Source: an uncultured Collinsella sp. (GTDB taxonomy: Bacteria > Actinomycetota > Coriobacteriia > Coriobacteriales > Coriobacteriaceae). From it: DNA of 11,458 nt. Every line of letters starts with the position of its first letter. Positions within the stretch are counted from its first letter, which is position 1. Location: contig URTL01000055.1 in NCBI GenBank assembly GCA_900550785.1, positions 1 through 11,458 on the forward strand. The letters are read 5' to 3'. The notes beneath the pieces were generated by a model that did no database searches, had not been told where the DNA came from, and worked only from the letters and a program-made list of their open reading frames with translations. Below, in pieces: positions 7,108 to 11,458 of this stretch. A program made the position numbers and the translations under genes.

Positions 7108-8463
7108 CTAGTCCTCGTCTTTTTGGTCTGCGAGCAGGCCTGCGGACGTGAGCCCCAAGATCTCGTCGGCCTGGTCGGTATCCTCCAGCGCGTCGATGTC
7201 CTTGAGTTTGCGCTCCATAACGTTGGTGCGCGTGGTGATAATGCCCTCGACCGTCTTGCCCGCGGTCTCGATCTGCTGCTGCGCGCGGCGCAGCGCCGCC
7301 TGATAGCGCGGCAGCTCAGCCTTGACGGCGGAAAGCACGCGCAGCACGTCATCGGTGCGTTTTTGCAGCCTAAACGTCTGATAGCTCATCTGCAGGCTGT
7401 TGAGGATGGCGGCCATGGTGCTGGGGCCGGCAACGTTGACGTGATAGTCGCGGCCCAGGGTCTCGATAAGCCCGGGGCGGCTGACGGCCTCGGCGTACAG
7501 GCCCTCAAACGGCACGAACAGAATGCCAAAGTTGGTCGTCGCGGGCACGCTCAGGTACTTCTCGCAAATGTCCTTGGCCTCGCGCTTCACCATCATATCG
7601 AGCGTCTTGCGCGCGGTGGCAACGGCCTCCGCGTCGCCCGACTCCTGGGCGTCGAGCAGATGCTCGTACGCATCGCCCGGGAATTTGGAGTCGATCGGCA
7701 GCAGCACGGGATCGCCCTCGTCTACCGGCAGCTTGACGGCAAACTCAACACGCTCCGAGGCGCCAGGCTTGGTGGCCACGTTTTCCAGATACTGGTCGGG
7801 CGTAAGGATGTCCGCCAGGATTGCGCCCAGCTGCACCTCGCCCAAAATGCCGCGCGCCTTCACATTGCCCAGCACGCGCTTAAGGTCGCCCACACCGGTG
7901 GCGATGGATTGCATATCGCCCAGGCCCTTGTACACGGCCTCGAGCTGGTCACTCACTTGCTTAAACGATGCAGACAGACGGTCGTTGAGCGTACGGGAGA
8001 GTTTCTCGTCCACCGTCGCGCGCATCTGATCGAGCTGCACGTTGTTGTCCTTGCGAATGGCGCCCAGCTGGGCGTCGACCGTCTCGCGCACCTTGTCCAG
8101 GCGGTGCTCGATGCCCTCGCGGTTGGTGCCGAGCTGTTGGGCCGTCTCGCGGCGCAGGTCATCCATACGGTCGCCAGCCTGCGAGAACTCGCGCGCAATG
8201 GTCAGGTAACGCTGTTGCCCTACGGCCGCATCGGTTGTCTGCTGCTGCGCGATGGCGTTTGCCGTGCGGCGGGTTTCTGCCAGCGCGACGTTCAGGGTGT
8301 CGAGCGCGTTGTTGGCCTGCTCGAGCGCCGCGAGCGTCTCCGCGTCGTTGCCGCCACGCTCTCGCAACTCGGCACGAAGGCCTTTAAGCTGCAGGGCGCA
8401 AACCACAGCAACTCCCACCGCCACCAAGGCAATCACAACAAGCGCAATATCAATAGCAGACAT
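7108..8463 (-). CDS. rmuC: DNA recombination protein RmuC
   Basis: RmuC-family proteins are predicted nucleases that limit DNA inversions and rearrangements at short inverted repeats. The 451-residue product has an N-terminal membrane anchor (about 4-24) and a long helical region with predicted coiled-coil character (about 30-190). The conserved RmuC core follows: KARGILGEVQLGAIL (202-216), LPIDSKFPGDAYEHL (255-269, with the D-S-K signature of the restriction-endonuclease-like fold) and FVPFEGLYAEAVSRPGL (316-332). Length is normal for the family. ATG 8463 begins directly before the membrane anchor, but its ribosome binding site (GGAG three bases upstream) is close and so may be weak. The HTH-like gene ends 51 bases upstream with no terminator, so read-through into rmuC is possible. 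A terminator follows. Confidence 0.93.
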   Translation of the reverse strand: MSAIDIALVVIALVAVGVAVVCALQLKGLRAELRERGGNDAETLAALEQANNALDTLNVALAETRRTANAIAQQQTTDAAVGQQRYLTIAREFSQAGDRMDDLRRETAQQLGTNREGIEHRLDKVRETVDAQLGAIRKDNNVQLDQMRATVDEKLSRTLNDRLSASFKQVSDQLEAVYKGLGDMQSIATGVGDLKRVLGNVKARGILGEVQLGAILADILTPDQYLENVATKPGASERVEFAVKLPVDEGDPVLLPIDSKFPGDAYEHLLDAQESGDAEAVATARKTLDMMVKREAKDICEKYLSVPATTNFGILFVPFEGLYAEAVSRPGLIETLGRDYHVNVAGPSTMAAILNSLQMSYQTFRLQKRTDDVLRVLSAVKAELPRYQAALRRAQQQIETAGKTVEGIITTRTNVMERKLKDIDALEDTDQADEILGLTSAGLLADQKDED

Positions 8464-8514
8464 AGACTCCGCCCAACAAACTCAATCGGTCATCAATCAA
8501 AACCGCGATCAATC

Positions 8515-9078
8515 TTACCCTGCCACACGCACCGGGCGCCCGGCCCCTTCTTGGGTGCCCCTCTCCTCCGCATATTCCATAATGCGGCGCGCCGTCTCCC
8601 TGCTCACCTTTGAGTCATCGCCGGCTAAGTATGCGTACACGTTTCCCTTATTCAGATTCAAATCGCGGCAGAGACCGTAGCGCGTTACGCCCGATTCCTC
8701 TAGCGCTCCCAATGTTCTTTTTCGCATCAGGGCGTTGATTCTTCTGTCCGCCACTGGCTTTTCCTTCACCGCTCTATACGCACGCCAAACGTTGGCATAA
8801 CGATTAGGAAGTTTGTCCTCGGCGCATAGAGATGCCAGGCTACCCGTTTGGGCGTACAAGGACAAAACGCCTCGGTAACCCTCTTCCATCCACAAACCCT
8901 CGGATAAGCCCAGAACGTATTCGGCTTTACCCTGTGCCAAAGCGAGCAAAAACAGGGGCTCCGCCACGCGCGGCGCAACCGTCGTCGCTTGCTTAACCAG
9001 TTTTCTAAAACTGAGCGACTGCTGTCCGGATAGCTCTCGGCAATAGCCTTTTAAGAATCCCTCAAAGGTCAGATTCAA
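8515..9078 (-). CDS. HTH-like partner of the nucleotidyltransferase; putative antitoxin or regulator
   Basis: A 187-residue soluble protein I do not recognise by name. Start: TTG 9078 overlaps the stop of the upstream gene as TTGA, with AAGGAGG seven bases before it; this gives a product beginning with LNLTFEGFLKGY. Longer in-frame versions run back into the upstream gene and lack support. The N-terminal part (1-110) is helical with a PRVAEPLFLLAL stretch. The C-terminal part (about 115-172) looks like a helix-turn-helix: GVTRYGLCRDL, NLNKGNVYAYL and SRETARRIMEYA. The overlap shows translational coupling with the nucleotidyltransferase. In AbiE-type systems an HTH-containing antitoxin pairs with a nucleotidyltransferase toxin; here the order is reversed. 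It could also be a plain regulator. The role is inferred from context only. Confidence 0.75.
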   Translation of the reverse strand: MNLTFEGFLKGYCRELSGQQSLSFRKLVKQATTVAPRVAEPLFLLALAQGKAEYVLGLSEGLWMEEGYRGVLSLYAQTGSLASLCAEDKLPNRYANVWRAYRAVKEKPVADRRINALMRKRTLGALEESGVTRYGLCRDLNLNKGNVYAYLAGDDSKVSRETARRIMEYAEERGTQEGAGRPVRVAG

Positions 9079-9605
9079 CCGAGCACCTCCTTTTTGTATT
9101 GGCTGTATGCGCAGACCATCTCTTGATAACTCCGCTCCGAAGGCGACGACGCCAGCGCCTCGCCCTCGTCGAATATAAGCCGTTCGAGCAGATCCCAATC
9201 AAGTCGGTCGATAAACGCTCGACTATGGAGGTCGACGATGTCGTTCGGACGATAGGCATAAAGCTTCATCACCGCCAGGTCCTCCAAAGATGGCGTAAAG
9301 TACCTAATAAAACGCGCCCCAATCTCCAAGGGGATCAAGCGATCTTCGTAATTGAATGGCATCTGGTTGCAATATGCCACCGCCATACCGTTCACCTCGG
9401 GGTATCGAGCTATGATCTCGCGGAGGCACCTATCTGCCTCAAACACATCAATGTCATGTGTAACCGAACGATTCGTCACATCGTTTAGCATGAAGGCGCT
9501 TCCTCCCACCAATACAACGTTCGGCCTGTCGTCTCTTGGACCTATTTCCAGCTCCGCCTCTTCGTCAATGCCCAAAAGAGTCCGCTCTAAATCCTGCTTA
9601 TACAT
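9075..9605 (-). CDS. DUF6036-like nucleotidyltransferase; putative toxin
   Basis: A 176-residue protein with the minimal nucleotidyltransferase signature: VVLVGGSAFML (30-40), then HDIDVF with D51 and D53 as the metal-binding pair. A further segment, LEDLAVMKLYAYRPNDIVDL (107-126), places a lysine (K114) and R119-x2-D122-x2-D125 as in DUF6036 and AbiEii-type nucleotidyltransferases. Such proteins include toxins that modify tRNA ends or other targets and are neutralised by a partner. All key residues seem intact. ATG 9605 has AGGA six bases upstream. The last codons read KKEVLG, and the same bases carry the ribosome binding site of the next gene. The gene starts after an AT-rich leader with an inverted repeat. 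Whether it is toxic cannot be seen here; a housekeeping nucleotidyl transfer or a pseudo-enzyme are alternatives. Confidence 0.85.
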   Translation of the reverse strand: MYKQDLERTLLGIDEEAELEIGPRDDRPNVVLVGGSAFMLNDVTNRSVTHDIDVFEADRCLREIIARYPEVNGMAVAYCNQMPFNYEDRLIPLEIGARFIRYFTPSLEDLAVMKLYAYRPNDIVDLHSRAFIDRLDWDLLERLIFDEGEALASSPSERSYQEMVCAYSQYKKEVLG

Positions 9606-9614
9606 AGCAAATCC

Positions 9615-9638
9615 TATTATTATTTATCTTCAATAATA
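9615..9638 (-). promoter_or_regulatory. AT-rich inverted repeat in the leader of the nucleotidyltransferase pair
   Basis: TATTATT (9615-9621, with a second register at 9618-9624) and AATAATA (9632-9638) form a perfect seven-base inverted repeat just upstream of the ribosome binding site. The minus strand next to it reads TAGTATTATT, which could hold a -10 element. An autoregulatory operator for the HTH-like partner is a reasonable guess. The neighbourhood (9601-9720) is clearly more AT-rich than the rest of the window. Confidence 0.45.
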
Positions 9639-9728
9639 CTATTCAGTTGCACGACAGGACCCACAGGTTGCAAGAATTCTACTCGTGGCGATAATCCCTA
9701 CACCCTAGAAGTCCTAATGTGACAAACG

Positions 9729-10163
9729 CTAACTCTCCCAGCCGGCGCGAACGGTTGTCACGACATCGCCTAGGCGCTGGCCGAGAGCCGCCAAGTGCTG
9801 AAGCACCTCATTGGGCGAGGCGCCGTTGAGAATGCACGTGAAGGCATATGAGGCCAAGAAGATTGCCGCGAGTCCCAACGGGATCAGCACAATCATCGCT
9901 AACGTGCGCAGGCGCTGGCCCACGCGGCGGTGACGCGTGCGGCGCTTGTCGAACGCAAGCTCCTGCGCATATGAATCTTGTTGTACGGAATAGGCCTCTG
10001 GCGCCGATTCACACCCGGGCACAGCTGCAGGTACAGCAGTGGGCACGGCATTTTGCGCAAGGGGCTGAGCGGCTACCCCTTGCATTTGCATCTCCATAAG
10101 CCGTTGCTGTTGACGCAACATGCGCTCGGCTTGTTGCTGCGGAGTCTCAAGAAACAGGTCCAT
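9729..10163 (-). CDS. Small Q-rich single-pass membrane protein, unknown
   Basis: A 144-residue protein with no recognised domain. The N-terminus is rich in glutamine and methionine (residues 8-35, such as QQQAERMLRQQQRLMEMQMQ) and probably helical. An Ala/Pro/Val linker follows (36-55), then a strongly basic patch (73-85, KRRTRHRRVGQRLR), one transmembrane segment (about 88-112) and a 30-residue tail. The basic patch before the helix suggests the Q-rich part is cytoplasmic. ATG 10163 has GGAGG five bases upstream; a TTG four codons earlier would be a poorer start because it overlaps that site. No clear terminator follows. The gene stands alone after a long structured intergenic region. Confidence 0.75.
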   Translation of the reverse strand: MDLFLETPQQQAERMLRQQQRLMEMQMQGVAAQPLAQNAVPTAVPAAVPGCESAPEAYSVQQDSYAQELAFDKRRTRHRRVGQRLRTLAMIVLIPLGLAAIFLASYAFTCILNGASPNEVLQHLAALGQRLGDVVTTVRAGWES

Positions 10164-10259
10164 GCTGGCCTCCAAAATCGGAGCATTCGACGCTTACGAC
10201 CAGCATCCCGCACCGCCATGACCGCGACAACGCAATCGCCGGCAATAGCCACAAAGTTT

Positions 10260-10273
10260 CTTTTGCTCAAAAG
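10260..10273. repeat. 14-base palindrome CTTTTG-CT-CAAAAG
   Basis: A perfect six-base inverted repeat with a two-base centre, about 100 bases upstream of the Q-rich protein gene. It may be a regulator site. AGCTTTT-like words recur nearby on both strands, which suggests a repetitive origin for this stretch. Confidence 0.4.
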
Positions 10274-10320
10274 CTGTCGAAAAGCTCAACAACTCCCCTA
10301 CCAGCACTTTCTCTGAGCTT

Positions 10321-10393
10321 TTTTCGCCAGCAATCTTTTGGCCTTCCACCCTTACGCCAACTGACCAAAATCTAACCAAAAGCTTGACGAAAA
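10321..10393. repeat. Long imperfect inverted repeat
   Basis: The arms are 10321-10341 (TTTTCGCCAGCAATCTTTTGG read with gaps) and 10376-10393. Outer six bases TTTTCG/CGAAAA and inner seven CTTTTGG/CCAAAAG match perfectly, with a few unmatched bases between, around a 34-base centre. It lies after the terminator at 10417-10444 and upstream of the Q-rich protein gene. No protein gene fits here. Its function is unknown; it may be part of an intergenic repeat family. Confidence 0.55.
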
Positions 10394-10416
10394 TTGTGGA
10401 GACCGGGACCCCACAC

Positions 10417-10444
10417 AAAAAGTGCCGCCCCAAAGGGGCGGCAC
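10417..10444 (-). terminator. Strong intrinsic terminator
   Basis: GTGCCGCCCC (10422-10431) and GGGGCGGCAC (10435-10444) pair over ten bases with a three-base loop. The minus strand then continues into TTTTTG. It closes the transcript of the membrane protein gene at 10627 or of a separate structured RNA in between. The stem is identical to that at 11358-11381. Confidence 0.93.
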
Positions 10445-10626
10445 ATAAACCAATCTATTAGCCAAAACTCGTTGGCAAGCCCGCGTCGTCAGACCCGCGG
10501 CGCATGCCTTTGCCTCGCGTGACTCTGCGAAGCCGTGAGCGGGAGGGAAAGGGATGCGCCGCGGGTCTGACGTCCGGAGCGGTGAAACCAGCAGTTGCCC
10601 TGCGCTCCGTGGTCGGTGAGGACAGA
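10445..10626 (-). other. Structured gene-free region; candidate small RNA or structured 3' UTR
   Basis: Between the stop codon at 10627 and the terminator at 10417-10444 lie about 182 bases with no supportable protein gene but three hairpins. In minus-strand order they are CGGAGCG/CGCTCCG (10575-10609), the 86-base hairpin at 10487-10572, and GCCAA/TTGGC (10461-10476). A chain of stems ending in a strong terminator is the usual outline of a small RNA. I could not match it to SRP RNA, 6S, tmRNA or RNase P by their conserved words. A Coriobacterial RNA such as the Collinsella-1 motif is a candidate by taxonomy only. Confidence 0.45.
10487..10572. repeat. 86-base near-perfect hairpin (25-base arms)
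   Basis: The outer 19 bases of each arm (10487-10505 and 10554-10572) pair perfectly. The pairing continues through one G-G mismatch for five further pairs, and then CCTC and CG with GAGG and CG, leaving a loop of roughly 18 bases. In total about 30 pairs form. No flanking direct duplication is visible, so a recent transposon insertion is not supported. There is no T tract next to it, so it is not itself a terminator. Confidence 0.9.
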
Positions 10627-11259
10627 CTACATGCCCGCGAGACCGCGGGCGGCGGTGGCGCACATAAACGCCAAGGCTAAAATCACGAGCGAGCCCGCAA
10701 TGTCTGCCAGCACGCCCATTACGCGGCGCTCAAACAACCAGCTCTCAAAGTGCGGGGCAACGTTGCGCCAAACACGCCACAGCAAGATGCCCATACCGAT
10801 GACGCCCGGGATATTGAGCAGTAGGATCTCGGAGCACAAAAGACCGATCAGGTTGCCGGCGACAAAACCAGCGTCGCCCTCGCAGTATTTGCGATAAATC
10901 ATGTACAACATGTACGCCACAAACGGCTGCAGGCACGCAGAGATAAACGTAACCACCATCGAGGGGTCCTGAGAAAAGACATCGGTGAGTTTATCGACAC
11001 TCGTGGCATCTTTCGAAGCCAAGAACAAGCCAATGACCACCACGGGCACCACGCCCAAGATAACCTCGACCAGAGTAAACAACTTAGCAGTCAGATCCTC
11101 GCTAGCCGTATTGAGGTGAGGCGCCCACTCAGGATGAGCATGCGCGCCAACCTTCTTGTCCTTCTCGACACGATCGACCTTTTTACCCTCGGCAACCCGA
11201 CGACCAGGATCCTTGCGAGTTCCCGCCGCAGCAACCCGAGCCCGAGACTTCTTACCCAT
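10627..11259 (-). CDS. Membrane protein with basic N-terminus, unknown function
   Basis: A 210-residue integral membrane protein without a recognised family. The first 45 residues are very basic (MGKKSRARV, GTRKDPGRR, GKKVDR), followed by HPEWAPHLN. The hydrophobic segments then lie at about 63-81, 101-122, 130-164 (probably two, broken by NIPG at 149-152) and 181-202. Short polar loops separate them, and R-K-Y-C (123-126) and W-R-V-W-R (161-165) mark cytoplasmic ends. ATG 11259 is preferred: GGGG lies nine bases upstream, and the MGKKSRAR start is simple, whereas ATG 11274, five codons earlier, has no binding site. The gene follows a terminator, so it has its own promoter, and is followed by the structured region at 10445-10626. 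Confidence 0.75.
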   Translation of the reverse strand: MGKKSRARVAAAGTRKDPGRRVAEGKKVDRVEKDKKVGAHAHPEWAPHLNTASEDLTAKLFTLVEVILGVVPVVVIGLFLASKDATSVDKLTDVFSQDPSMVVTFISACLQPFVAYMLYMIYRKYCEGDAGFVAGNLIGLLCSEILLLNIPGVIGMGILLWRVWRNVAPHFESWLFERRVMGVLADIAGSLVILALAFMCATAARGLAGM

Positions 11260-11351
11260 ACAAAAACACCCCATCAGGTAGTAGATAAACTAAAAGTCGC
11301 CACCCAGTGTACCCCACCCATGAACGGTGCCGTCCCAACCAGTCCCCATAC

Positions 11352-11381
11352 AAAAACGTGCCGCCCCGATAGGGGCGGCAC
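11352..11381 (-). terminator. Strong intrinsic terminator of the gene entering from the right edge
   Basis: GTGCCGCCCC (11358-11367) and GGGGCGGCAC (11372-11381) form a perfect ten-base stem with a GATA loop. The minus strand then reads GTTTTTG. It starts seven bases after the TAA at 11388. Confidence 0.93.
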
Positions 11382-11387
11382 ACAAAC

Positions 11388-11458
11388 TTAGTTATCAGCT
11401 TTTCTGTAGCGAGCACGCAACGAACCAAAGCGGGCCGGGAGGGCCGGACTACCTTCCC
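11388..11458 (-). CDS. C-terminal 22 codons of an unidentified gene (partial)
   Basis: A minus-strand frame runs in from the right edge and ends with TAA at 11388-11390. It encodes EGSPALPARFGSLRARYR followed by KADN. The Arg/Lys-rich tail and the terminator seven bases later fit the real end of a gene. The stretch is too short to identify, and another frame cannot be fully excluded. Confidence 0.5.
   Translation of the reverse strand, partial: EGSPALPARFGSLRARYRKADN

Noticed and set aside
6799..8613. Long plus-strand open frame of 604 codons
   Set aside because: Antisense to the ABC transporter start, rmuC and the HTH-like gene; no motif, no ribosome binding site, and it spans a terminator and three gene boundaries.
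10073..10270. Minus-strand frame of 65 codons overlapping the start of the Q-rich protein gene
   Set aside because: It needs a TTG start without a binding site and overlaps the better supported gene in another frame.
10567..10600. Faint likeness of GTCCGGAGC-GGTGAAACCAGCAG on the plus strand to the conserved loop of SRP RNA
   Set aside because: The conserved GGAAGG loop and paired flanks of SRP domain IV are absent, and the strand is opposite to the terminator.
10194..10663. Two overlapping minus-strand frames (10194-10433 and 10352-10663) in the gene-free region
   Set aside because: They read through the terminator at 10417-10444 and the long hairpin, have no good ribosome binding sites and show no recognisable composition.
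1..11458. tRNA genes, rRNA, CRISPR arrays and transposase genes
   Set aside because: I looked for T-loop/acceptor patterns, regularly spaced repeats and transposase motifs on both strands and found none.

Overview
The window looks like a chromosomal stretch from a high-GC Gram-positive bacterium, most plausibly a Coriobacteriia member close to Collinsella. This is inferred from the overall GC-rich codon use, the strong GGAGG-type ribosome binding sites and the style of the proteins; no rRNA or other marker is present to prove it. Every gene I can support lies on the minus strand, so transcription runs from position 11458 towards 1. The long plus-strand reading frames are antisense shadows of GC-rich genes.

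In transcription order the layout is: the 3' tip of an unidentified gene (11388-11458) closed by a strong terminator; a four-helix membrane protein of unknown role (10627-11259); a 463-base gene-free stretch (10164-10626) holding several stable hairpins, including an 86-base near-perfect hairpin, a terminator and a second long inverted repeat; a small Q-rich single-span membrane protein (9729-10163); a two-gene unit of a DUF6036-like nucleotidyltransferase and an HTH-like partner (8515-9605), coupled by a TTGA overlap and resembling a toxin-antitoxin pair; rmuC (7108-8463) with a terminator; an ABC half-transporter (5182-6984); nth, endonuclease III (4453-5118); a zinc-ribbon membrane protein (3288-4334); an ATP-grasp ligase related to glutathionylspermidine synthases (1612-3078); and the first 463 codons of mfd (1-1389), cut by the window edge.

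Three genes (rmuC, nth, mfd) handle DNA integrity: recombination or inversion control, base excision repair of oxidised pyrimidines, and transcription-coupled repair. They are separated by unrelated genes and by terminators, so I see a loose neighbourhood, not a single DNA-repair operon. The ABC transporter and nth are 63 bases apart with no clear terminator and may be co-transcribed. The nucleotidyltransferase pair is the most accessory-looking part: it has an AT-rich leader with an inverted repeat, translational coupling and no household function.

The non-coding parts hold the most unexplained structure: a 45-base direct repeat (43/45 identical) sitting at two different terminators, twin terminators with identical ten-base stems, a terminator just ahead of the mfd ribosome binding site, and the multi-hairpin region at 10445-10626.
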